DNA of 64,000 nt from Hemerocallis citrina (Eukaryota > Streptophyta > Magnoliopsida > Asparagales > Asphodelaceae), in NCBI GenBank assembly GCA_017893485.1, contig CM030368.1, positions 108,321,549-108,385,548 of the forward strand, written 5' to 3'. The position numbers were made by a program, and so were the translations under genes. This document shows positions 34,728 to 44,645 of this stretch, piece by piece. Positions within the stretch are counted from its first letter, which is position 1, and the number at the start of each line of letters is the position of its first letter. Under the pieces are notes generated by a model. It was not told the DNA's origin. It was given only the letters and a program-made list of their open reading frames with translations, and did no database searches.

Positions 34728-35700
34728 TTAGAGGGGTTCACCAGGAATTGGTTTGCTGAGGAGAGGAGGATTGACTAGGTAAGCCTTGAGCTGGTCGAAT
34801 GAATCTTGTTGCTGCTGACCCCACTCGAAGCCTTTAGCCCCCCTGAGAGCCTTGAAGAAGGGGAGGCACTTCTCCCCTGACTTGGAAAGAAAATGCCCTA
34901 TGGCTGCCAGGCAGCCCGTTAGCTTCTGAATCTCTTTGACATTCTTCGGAGGAGCCATGTCTAATATGGCCATGATCTTCTTGGGGTTGGCCTCGATTCC
35001 TCTCTGGCTGACCATAAAGCCTAGGAATTTCCCCGATGAGACTCCGAACGCATATTTGTTCGGATTGAGCCTCATATTGTGTTTCCTGAGTACGTCGAAT
35101 GCCTCCTGCTGAACGACCACATGATCGGCCCCGTGGATGCTCTTCACAAGCATATCGTCAACATATACTTCCATATTTCGGTCGAATTGTGCTTGAAAAA
35201 CCTTATTGATGAGGCGAAGATAGGTGGCACTTGTATTCTTTAAACCGAAGGGCATTATCCTGTAGCAGTAGAGGCCCTGATCGGTTATGAAGGAGGTCTT
35301 CGGGATATCCAGGGGAAACATTCGTCTGATTGTAGCCTGAGAAGGCGTCCATGAAGCTGAGGAGTTCATGGCCCGAAGTGGCGTCAATTAAAGTATCGAT
35401 GCTTGAAAGAGGGAAAGGGTCTTTGGGGCATGCCTTGTTGAGATCGGTAAAGTTGATACAAATCCTCCAGGTCCCTTTGGACTTCTTCACCATCACTACA
35501 TTCGACAGCCATTCGGGATAGTTTACCTCTTGTATGAACTGGGCCTTCAAGAGCTTGTCCACCTCCTTTTTTATAGCTAGCTGGCGCTCGGGAGCGAACT
35601 TGCGCCTCTTCTGTTGGACCGGTTTGGACCCCGGAGCAACACTGAGGTGGTGGACCAAGAGCTCTTCGAAAATTCCGGGCATGTCTGCAGCTGACCAAGC
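34728..35700 (-). pseudogene. pol: Reverse transcriptase domain of Tat pol
   Basis: The enzyme copies element RNA into DNA. The order of motifs is [50 protein letters not shown], then the first catalytic Asp in [24 protein letters not shown], and the active-site YVDDMLVKS, followed by FGVSSGKFLGFMVS. A frameshift of about one base just after [10 protein letters not shown] (near 35330) splits the domain into two frames; otherwise the sequence is well kept. The Tat-typical YVDDMLVKS supports the lineage call. Confidence 0.92.
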
Positions 35701-36603
35701 AAAGAGGTCTCGGTTCGTTCAGATGCACTGGACTATGTCGGAGCATAGGGCGGATGGGAGGGTCTTGCTAACAAAGAACTTTTGGCTTGTATCCTGCTCA
35801 GAGAAGAGCACTTCCTCCAACTCATCCACCGGCTCGGACGTTGGTCGGGCAACATCTTGAAGGATTTCCAGAGTTTCGAGGGAGAGGACTGGACCGAGGG
35901 TAGAGGTCATGTAGCACTTGCGAGCCATTTCCTGATTGCCTTTTACTTCCCCTACTCCTGCTCGGGTGGGAAATTTCATCTTGAGGTGATAGGCAGAAGG
36001 GACGACTTCAAGAGCTGCTAAGCCGGGGCGACCCAAAATGACACTGTAAGCTGCAGGGACATCCACGACAATAAAGTCAATCGACTCCGTTCGGGTAGTA
36101 GGAGTTTTTCCAGCGGTTACGTCGAGGGGGATCACCCCTTCAATAGTCACTGGCACTCCCGTGAACCCATGGAGTGTATAGCCGGCGGGCTTGAGTCTGT
36201 CTCCGGATAGTTTGAGGCCTTTGAAAGCGGCGAGGAAGAGGATGTTAACGGAACAACCATTGTCCACTAGGATCCTTTCCACCTTAAAGTTCGCCATATG
36301 GAGATTGATGACGAGTGCGTCACAATGGGGGGTGCGGACACCCTCAAGGTCTTCATCTGAGAATGTGACGGGCACTCCGAGGCCTTTAGGAGGAGGTGTG
36401 GTGCGGACCGAATTAACTTCCCTAATAAATGTCTTTCGAGAAGAGTTGGAGGAGCCCCCCATTGGACCCCCATGGATGAGGTGCAGGGTGCGCTCCTCCT
36501 CGATGTCGGGCGTTTCATCGCGTTCAGGACGCTTGTTATCCCCCTGAGGCAGGGGAGGAGGATCGGTTCGGTCCTTTCTCACAAACCTGTTTAGCTGACC
36601 CCT
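35701..36603 (-). pseudogene. pol: Aspartic protease domain of Tat pol
   Basis: The protease would cut the Gag-Pol polyprotein. The active-site region reads ILVDNGCSVNILF, with the DNG form often seen in Tat elements in place of DTG or DSG, and a later hydrophobic-GR motif, AYSVILGRPGLAAL. About 290 codons are open between a stop at 36604 and a TGA at about 35716-35718, after which the frame carries on into RT. Gag and pol are thus one reading frame apart from mutations. Confidence 0.85.
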
Positions 36604-38351
36604 CTATATGAGGGCTTCTATCTCGTTCTTCAAGGCCCGACAATCATTGGTATCGTGGCCATGGTCTCGGTGATAGCGGCACCATTTCTCTTTATCCCTC
36701 TTCTTTCCAGGGGTGTTCATTTTTGGTGCAGGAGGTATCACCCCCTCCTTCTCAACTTCCATAAGAATTGTGGAGATGTTGGCATTAAGGGGAGTAAATT
36801 TTTCAAATCTGGGAGGAGGTCGGTGCTGGCCGCCATTATCCTTCTGGAGCTTCTTGGCCCCTTCCTCTTCTGTTCCCTTTCTCTTAGACCCGGAGGAAGA
36901 CCCCTCCAAGTTGGGCGGTGCTCAGCTTCTTCGGCCCGAATATACTTTTCGCTCCGGATGAGTAGGTCAGAGAAGTTCTGTGGGGGCTTCTTGGCGAGGG
37001 AGGAGCAGAGACTGGAGTTGAGGACATTGGATTGAAATGCTACTGCAGCGACCGACTGGTCGAGGGATGCTATGGACCTGGCTTCCGCTGTGAACCTTTT
37101 CACATAGTCTCTCAGCTTCTCACCCTTCTTCTGGTTGAGGTAGAGTAGCGAAATGCTGGTCTTCTCAGTTCGGCAGCTACTTACAAAGTGGGTGACGAAG
37201 AGGGTCTCAAATTGCTCGAAGGAGAATATTAAGGATGGGGCAAGGCGAGAGTACCATTCTCGAGCCGGACTCATGAGAGTTGCGGGGAAGGTTTTGCATA
37301 GTAGAGCATCGGAAGCTTGATGGATGAGCATGAGGGTCTTGAAGCTTTCGATGTGATCGATGGGGTCAGTCACCCCGGAATAAGTCTCGAATTGAGGAGG
37401 TTTAAAGCCAATTGGTACGGGCGTCTCCATTATGGTTCGGGAAAAAGGAGGTCGAATAGGGCGAAGGGTCCATCCTTTAAGCTCTTCTTCTCGGTCTAAC
37501 TGACCCAAGCGCCTCTCCATTTTGTGGAGACAGCGGTAGATAGCGTCATCCCTTCGACGGTAATCAACCGAGCCTCTAGACTCGTCTTCGTACGAGGGTG
37601 AGCGGGGGCTACAATGACGGTAGCTCCTGGAGCGGCGAGGACTAGGAATGTGTCGGGGGTTGCAAGGAGCTGGGGGAGGAGTGAAGGACCGTCGGCGAGG
37701 ACTTCGGACTGGAGGAGGAGTGGGAATCCTTGGAGCATTGGTGTTGTTGGGACGGAAATTGAGAGCTTGTAGGATGGTTGCTTGGAACTGCTAGAACTCG
37801 GCACGGGTGATGGGTGCCTCATCGTTCCTTGGATGTTGTCGACCGGCAGGGGAATGGGGTCTTCTCCTGTGATGCTCGGGGGACTCTCTCCGCCCCCTTC
37901 GGGTAGGGGACCTTCTGTAGTCTCGGCAGTGAGGAGATCACTCATCCGGATGTTGTTGGCGGGAGGCTCCCTCTCGGGCCCGCTTTTCATCAAGACGGCG
38001 ACGAAGATCCTCATCCTTCTGCCGATTGAGGATGGTGTTGCAAAGGTCGGAAGCTCGGGGATTGTCGGAGGCCATAGAATCCGAAGAGGCATTGTGGATG
38101 GAGATGTGGTCCTGATGGAAAGGTTGTTTCTGCGGGTTGGGACGCGTGACCCCTGCACCGGCATTTTGAGGACCGGGGGGACCCTTAGGAGGTTGTTGAT
38201 TCTAAGGAGGTGGTTGGTCCTGTTGAAGAGGGTCCTCGGCTTGAGGCGGAAGTTGCCCCTGCTGCTGAGCGGGTTGGATGGGGACTTCCTGTTGCTGATC
38301 GGGGTTGGGTCCACGGTTGGACCTTCTGGATCTTACTTTCCTAGGAGGCAT
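36604..38351 (-). pseudogene. gag: gag of the Tat element
   Basis: Gag builds the particle that packages element RNA. The start ATG at 38351 gives a basic, Pro/Gln/Arg-rich N-terminus. The central capsid-like part includes FETYSGVTDPIDHIESFK, CKTFPATLMSPAREWYS and YLNQKKGEKLRDYVKRF, typical of plant gypsy Gag. Near the C-terminus is a zinc-knuckle-like CRYHRDHGHDTNDC. Stops fall at about 38201 (TAG), about 37942 (TGA) and 36604 (TAG), and a frameshift near 36905 separates capsid and knuckle. The long ORF 37496-38314 is partly a shadow of this gene in another frame. Confidence 0.88.
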
Positions 38352-38400
38352 GGCTGGAGAAGATCTGACCAGCGGGAAGAGGGGAGGCTGCTATTCGTTT

Positions 38401-38420
38401 GATTCCCACAGACGGCGCCA
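38401..38420 (-). other. Primer-binding site of the Tat element
   Basis: The minus strand reads TGGCGCCGTCTGTGGGAATC, three bases (GAT) after the LTR end ..GGCAACA. TGGCGCC is the usual start of the tRNA-complementary site in Tat and Athila elements; the exact tRNA (Arg in Ogre elements, as I recall) would need a tRNA comparison. Only about 49 bp separate it from the gag ATG. Confidence 0.85.
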
Positions 38421-38423
38421 ATC

Positions 38424-39018
38424 TGTTGCCGCTGAATCTGGTGTGGGGGCAAACAGATAGTATTTGTGGATTCTTGGAAAACTTTGAATAGCAAACCTGT
38501 TACCTGTTCCGTCGGAGTTTGACCGTTGACTCCCGCCGTTCACCTGCAAAAAGTGCGAGACACCGGGGTTGATCCCAGTGACGCACCCTCAGACGCTCAA
38601 GTTAGTAATCATGAAAGATTATGAAAGAGCGTAAATTGGCAAAAGATTGATTACCTCTTAATGGAGATGGATAGGGGGTATTTATAGGCGTCGTTGGGGG
38701 TCAGATTAGGAATGTAATTCCTGTGGTTAGATAAGGAATGTAGTCCCTAATCCCCTGATGAAAGGATAGATGTGAATCAAGGCCGTTGATTAGTATTAAT
38801 CAGAAACCCTAATTCTATCCTGGTGGATCGGGTTTGCTGCGGGTTGAAACCCACACCCAGTTGAGGTGGATCCGTTCGCGGGTTAATGGATCTTTGAGGA
38901 GGAGAACCAGTACCCGCTTCAGACCCATTGGTAGGTAAAATTACCATTTTACCCCCAGGCTTTAAGATTCGTTCCTGATTTGGACGGTTCCGATTTAACC
39001 CCTTTTTTAGCCATATCA
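38424..39018 (-). mobile_element. Tat element 5' LTR, complete (595 bp)
   Basis: On the plus strand it starts TGTTGCC at 38424 and ends CATATCA at 39018, so it begins TG and ends CA on both strands. TATA box CTATAAATA (minus) at 38689-38697. The part from 38601 aligns with the truncated 3' LTRs with a scatter of substitutions (for example TAGGGGGTATTTATAGGCG here, TGGAGGGTATTTATAGGCA there). That divergence is clearly larger than among the three tandem copies, so the element inserted long before the triplication. Confidence 0.92.
38689..38697 (-). promoter_or_regulatory. TATA box of the Tat 5' LTR
   Basis: CTATAAATA on the minus strand, followed by a leader toward the PBS. It is repeated in the truncated 3' LTRs (11809, 18686, 25563). 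Confidence 0.55.
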
Positions 39019-41351
39019 GATTCTCAAATACTTAAACAAACCACAAACTTGATCACAAACAGAAATTACAAGGGACTATCCTATATGTGTCGTGTTGTGC
39101 GGTGCACTTAGTCCTTAATGTAGTTATGTATATTACATGAAACTAATGCGTACTTGTTCATATTCTATGCATCACATACTACGTAGGTCTAAGGGCAAGC
39201 ACTTTACCGTTCTTCATCTTGTAGGGTTCAATCTCTCGTCATGACTTAAACTACTACTGTAACTATGATAAGTATCCTAGATGTTCTATGAATTACGAGC
39301 TTATGTCCAGAGAGTCTGGAGGGGAATCCCACGTCATGTCATGACGCATCGTGAAGAACCTATGAACAATTCAGCCTCTGTCATGGGACATGACACCACC
39401 TGCAGTCACCAAACACCCCCACGAGCATCACCTGTGGTACAAACTCCTGGAGACAAATCCACGTCATGTCACGACGAATCGTGAAGACAGTCTGTGAATA
39501 TTCTCACACCATAGCTCCGGGGCCCTCATACTCATGTTTTTCTCTTATTTTCATCACATCTTCACTATGTATCTAGTCTTTAGTTATTTGAATCATGAAC
39601 AAAATCGATTCTCTAGAGTTAGCCATTTCACTATACCGGTCTTAATCATTTATATCACATGACCCAAATTTTGGTCTTTTCATTTCAAATTTTATTTCAA
39701 CATATTTCTTTTTCAATGCCGGTATGAGGCTTAACTACACTCTAGTTCTCAATTTCAATTCATAATCACAAAATTTGAGTCTTTATACTCATAAGTTCTT
39801 TTTCACAATTATGATGATTTCCATTCCTTTCTATGAATCAAATCTCACATATCAAGTTCAATTTCAATTCTTGTATTTCATGCTCAAAATTTCTTTTCGA
39901 TAAGCACGTTAGCTTCTCATACTATAGTTTTTTTCCTTTACTGAATTCAATAGTCATAAAGTCGTGCTTTATTCACTAATATACAATATTCAAATTAGGC
40001 AATAAAATCCACAGATAACACACTTAAATTTTCTTTCATTCAAATTCCTCTTTTATAACTTACTATAATCTTCTCATGCAAATAATCACTTTTCATATTT
40101 ATACAAGTATCAACTTCATGTAATTCTACTTAATTCTTTGCTTCGAAACCATCTTTATTTTAGTCAAATCATGCTCCAAATATTTTTCATTAAGTCCACA
40201 CAATTTTAGAATAATTATAGTATTTTTCCCAAATTTTTATAAAGCCACAAATCAATTTTAAAACCCAAAAAAATCAAAAGTTTAATTCCTGCCGAAGCCA
40301 GGAATCGAACTCATGACCACAGGGTAACCAACCGCCACTGAAAGCCAGAGAAGCCTAGGCACCACAACGATAGGGAATGGGGTTTATTTAAGATATAGTG
40401 TATCACGGGTTTCAGATATTTTTGAAAAAGGGAAAAACAAAAGGCTCATGCCAAGTTTCGAACCCAAGACCACCAAGCCCAAACCCACGGCTACAATAAC
40501 CGAACCCAAATGCACCAGCTAACCAATATGGCCAAGTGACAATTCTAATATGTTTTTAGACTACGGGGTTTATAATGTAGGTATCTGTTCTTTTCGAATT
40601 TTTACAAAAACGAATGTTTTTGAGTTCTCTTCTTCTCTAAATTTATTCAAAAACTTCATATTTTATTTTTCATCTCAGTACAACATTTCAGTAGATTAAA
40701 ATTTGATTTTTGATACAAAACACATAATTTGCTCCCTACTTCATTTGGTTCTTTTAATTCTCGAATTTAGCAAAAAAATAAGCATATTCTCCTTATAAAT
40801 TACACTTAAAATTTTCCTAGGTCACATACAGTACTTTTATTAACAATGTACAATTATCTCAGTAATAAATTTCCTATTTTTTCATGCCAATTAGCAACTC
40901 AATAATCAAAATTACATATTTCCATAGTTCTTTCTTCAATTGTTCAACATACAAGCATGTAATCTTAATTTAGCACATAACAAACAAATAGAGCATGGTA
41001 GCTTGGTAAACTCTACATTAACAATCATAATTTTTGCAATCAATTTAACACTCTTTTAACATACATTCAAACTAATAACAATTTGTCTCATTTTCATAAC
41101 ACATGGCTAAATTAGTTAAAGTTTCTTCTTAATTTATCAACCACATCCTAGCATGATGTCTAGTTAGAAGTTTAAAAGAATCACCCACCATAAATGGAGA
41201 GAAAAACCAAATAAACGCCTAGAGATCTCCTACAGCGAATAAAGGGGAACAAATACTACATAAGAAATATATTTTATACGAGAAATTATACAAATGAAAT
41301 TATACATGCAAAACACGTAAAATCACAAAATCTCATAAATGAAAAATTAGG
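39019..41351 (-). mobile_element. LTR family 1, copy B, minus strand, both ends lost
   Basis: It is the inverted counterpart of about 42120-44340: CTATACCGGTC, GAACAAAATCGATTCTC, GTCATGGGACATGACACCACC, GAGCTTATGTCCAGA and others recur in reverse order. The Tat element cuts it about 300 bp before its 3' end. That missing end is not found on the left side of the Tat element, so it was deleted. Its U3 is also missing: around 41240-41351 the similarity to copy C stops. No coding sequence. Confidence 0.65.
40288..40545 (-). other. tRNA-like A/B-box modules in LTR copy B
   Basis: Read on the minus strand, 40435-40545 has TTGGTTAGCTGGTGC (A-box-like) and, about 50 bp on, GGGTTCGAAACT (B-box-like). 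A second module at 40288-40375 has TTGGTTAC and GAGTTCGATTCC. No tRNA cloverleaf or terminator is evident. They resemble heads of tRNA-derived SINEs or chance RNA polymerase III boxes. Confidence 0.3.
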
Positions 41352-44300
41352 GTGTTATAATTTCATATGCATAATTTGTTTTATAAAAATATTTCTTTAT
41401 AGCATGAACAAAAAAAAGTTCTCTTTATTTTCCAAAAAAAAGACTATTTTAAAAGTCTAATTAAATTCTAGGCCTATTTGTCTGTTTTAGCCCATTCTTA
41501 TTTAATTAATTAATCTAATTAGTAGAGCCCATGGTTAATTGGCCCATTAGTGAGCCCATTTAAATTAATTTCTCTTTTTATTAATCCAACTTGTAGTGTA
41601 GACAAGTTTAGTGAACAATTAATTTTATTCACATGATCAAACTTGTAAAGGTGGGGTACTAGTTGGCACGTGCATGCACTAGAGTGTGCATTGCACACTT
41701 TTGTACCTAGGCTGGATGGGATTGGGAGAGTGGGAGAGATGGGAGTGGTGGAGAGTTGGTTGCTTCATCATGGGTAGTTTCTACAACTCCTTAGTTCATC
41801 TAGACCCTTGATCCCTAACCATTTGATCTCATCCTAGCCCTCCATTCACCCTCAAAATATGTATAAATACCCCTCCCTATGGTCTTCATTCTCACACTTA
41901 AAATTTTGAAAGGAAAAGAATAGAAAGAAAGAAAGAGAGGCAATTTAGTGAGAGAAAAGATTGAGTAATTTGTGAGTTTAAAGGATTGAGTGCTAGTGTG
42001 TGTCTTCAACTCAAGGAAGGCCGGACTACACCAAGGAACAAGAAGGGGAGGCTCGGGTTCTATCTAGCACAAGGAGAAGGTGGCTTTTGGTGACTCGATC
42101 TAGGAGAAGAAGGCTTCATTTGTTGGTTGTGATCCCTAGGAGTTTTGTTTGGTTTTCTCCCCATTGAGGGTGGGTGATTTTCTTAAACTTCTAATTAGAT
42201 ATCACGCTAGGGTATGGTTGATAAAATTGAGAAGAAACTTTAGTTAATTTAGCCATATGTTGTGAAAATGAGACAAAATTGCAATGGTTGATTGAATATG
42301 AAAAGAATGTAAATTAGTTACAAATTGTTATTGTTAGTTTAGAATTGACCATGATACCATGCTTTAATTGATTGATTGTGCTAACTAAGGAGACATGATT
42401 GAATGTTTAGTTGGTCGAAATGATAACCAACCATAAAGGGAATTTTTGCTAATTCACTTGTTAATAATATGAAAAAGGGATGATTGTTACTGACATGTTT
42501 AGTTAATAGTAATAAAAATAATAAAAGAGATCCATAAGAAGTTTGAATGCAAACTTATAAAAGAAACAACATTTGTATGTACATTTTCGAAATTGTAGAC
42601 CAAATTGTGTTCAAAGAGAAAAATTACACTTTTTATGTCAAAAATTAAATTTTAAGTTACTGATATATTAGAAATGCATTAAAGTTTTATTTTGGAAATT
42701 TTGAATGAAAGTGGAGAAGAAACAAATTTGAAAATAGTTATTTTTATAAAAATTTGATTGAACCGAAACTCGAATCAAACCCCAAAATACCCAACTCATA
42801 TCGGATTAGCCACTTTGACTATTTGGTTAGCGGGTGCGTTTGGGTGTGCTTACTGTAGCATGGGTCTGGTCTTGGTCTTGGGTTCGAAACTGAACGAGAG
42901 GCTTTTGTTTAATATTTTTGGGAAAAATCCTAATTCTGGGAATGGGTTCATATGAGTTTGAGCCCTTCGTTTTGATGTGGTTGCGCCCTGTCCTTCCTGG
43001 TTTGCGTGTGTGCCACAGTGCACTGCACTGTAGCGTTGGGCTTGGCTTTGGTCGCTGGTTCAATTCATGAACTCGGCATTTTAAAACCCCTTTTCGGTTT
43101 TAATGTTTGTTTGTGATTTTTTATTTTTAAAATTCGAGAAAAAATATTATAATTATTATAAAAATATATAGACCTCATGAGAAATATTTTCACACTATTT
43201 TGACTTAAATTTAAGAGTGTGAGAAGTAAAAATTGAGTAGAACCCTATATAATTGATATTTGCATAAGTATCAAAAAAGGGATTTTTATCCATGAGGAGT
43301 AATACCAAATTATAAAAGAGAATCTTGTACGAAAAGAACTTGTAATGTATTCGTTTATGGATTGTGTTCTTTATTTGGGTAACGCACGCATTTGCAAGAT
43401 AAATAAAATATGATCCTGATTTTGGAGAAAAAGAAATAATAGTACGGAAATTAAATGAAATTATTGAGACTCATTTGTTTGAACGAGAATGTTATAAATT
43501 GAAATTGAACCTTGAGTATGAAATCAAATTATAGAAAAGAGATGGAAATCTATTAGAACTATGAAAAAGACTATGAAAACTCAATTTTTGTGATTCTGAA
43601 TCGAAATTGAGAACTAGAGTGTAGCCTCATACCGGCATTGAAAAAGAGATTGTTGAAATGAGATTTGAAATGAAAATACCAAGATTTGGGTCATGTTATA
43701 TGAATGGTTATGACCGGTATAGTGGAAGGGCTAACTATAGAGAATTGATTTTGTTCATGATTCAAATAACTAAGGACTAGATACATAGTGAAGAGGTGAC
43801 GAAAATAAGAAAAAAACACGAGTATGAGGGCCTCGGAGCTACGGTGTGAGAGTATTCACAGGCTGTCTACTCGATGAGTCGTGTCAAGACGTGGATGTCT
43901 CCTGGAGTCCGTACTGCAGGCGACGTTTGTGAGGTATTTGGTGACTACGGGTGGTGTCATGTCCCATGACAGAGGCTGAATTGTCTATAGGTTCTTCACG
44001 ATGCATTGTGACATGACATGGAATTCCCCTTCAGGCTGTCTGGATATGAGCTCGTAACTTATAGAACATCTAGGATACTTATCGTAGTTACAGTAGTAGT
44101 TTAAGTCATGACAAGGGATTGAACCCTACAAGATGAAGAACGGTTAAGGGCTCGCCCTCAGACCTATGTAGTATGGGATGCATAGAATCTGAACAAGTGT
44201 GCATTAGTGTCATGTAACAAACATAACTGCATTAAAGACTAAGTGCACCGTACAACACGACATCAATAGGATAGTTCCTTGTAGTTTTATTTGTAATCAA

Positions 44301-44645
44301 GTTTGTGGTTTGTTTAAGTATTTGAAAATAGTTATACTGTTCGGCATAGAGAGGATAGCTATGTATAATATTTCGTCAGTTGTAAGCAACTGACGTGCCC
44401 ACAGTTTCTATGCAGGAGAAAGTGATTAACAAGACTAAAGTTTGCATGCTGCTTAAAGAATGATTCAAGTGTTGTACATTTCTATTCATATAATTTGTTG
44501 TAAATTGCTTCCGCTGTAAATATGTAATGTAAATGTAAACTTTGATGTAACAAATATTTTTAATTCCTTGTAAAATTGTACAAAGAGAAGTGTAAAGATC
44601 TCGTGGAACTCCGGATTAGTCTGTTTTGGAATTCGGGGTGTTACA
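41352..44645 (+). mobile_element. LTR family 1, copy C, plus strand (about 3.3 kb)
   Basis: It starts near TGTTATAATTTC at 41352, has AGCCCA-rich U3, TATA box at 41862, a GA-rich leader, then the long downstream part shared with copies A and B. It ends GGAATTCGGGGTGTTACA at 44645. TTGCTTCCGCTGT lies near the end, as in other LTRs here. It looks like a solo LTR, but I could not find a convincing 5-bp target duplication. Two tRNA-like A/B-box modules lie at about 42815-42895 and 42990-43070. Confidence 0.65.
41862..41869 (+). promoter_or_regulatory. LTR TATA box (copy C)
   Basis: TATAAATA followed by CCCCTCCCTATGG and a leader, 510 bp into the LTR, as in the other LTRs of this window. Confidence 0.5.

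Larger units (their letters stand above)
25485..39018 (-). mobile_element. Tat-lineage (Retand-like) Ty3/gypsy retrotransposon
   Basis: Read on the minus strand from 39018: 5' LTR (595 bp), PBS, gag, protease, RT, RNase H, second RNase H, integrase, a 115-bp tandem array, two ORFs on the opposite strand, a ~240-bp tandem array, polypurine tract and a truncated 3' LTR. The second RNase H and the antisense ORF between pol and the 3' LTR are diagnostic of the Tat lineage. The gag start lies only about 49 bp after the PBS, so the extra ORF before gag that marks Ogre elements is absent. Two further tandem copies of the 3' end lie at 11731-23851. No target duplication is visible because the left end is deleted. 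Confidence 0.88.
39019..44340. repeat. Large inverted repeat, arms ~2.2 kb, spacer ~0.9 kb
   Basis: The left arm (39019 to about 41240) and right arm (about 42120-44340) are imperfect reverse complements. They are copies B and C of one LTR family in head-to-head orientation; the spacer holds the U3 and promoter of copy C. The arms differ at many positions, so this is not a recent hairpin duplication. Confidence 0.65.

Noticed and set aside
37496..38314. Long minus-strand ORF (272 codons) at the gag N-terminus
   Set aside because: Most of it is a different frame from the one that reads the basic Pro/Gln-rich Gag N-terminus from the ATG at 38351. It has no recognisable motif.
35384..38402. Plus-strand ORFs opposite gag and pol (for example 36191-36547, 37782-38402)
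   Set aside because: They are shadows of the conserved minus-strand frames.
38424..38600. Possible tRNA gene from GGGTTGATCCCAGTG-like words
   Set aside because: It lies in the Tat LTR and no cloverleaf can be built.
39019..39023. Target duplication for the Tat element
   Set aside because: GATTC follows the 5' LTR, but the outer 3' LTR end is deleted, so no partner can be identified.
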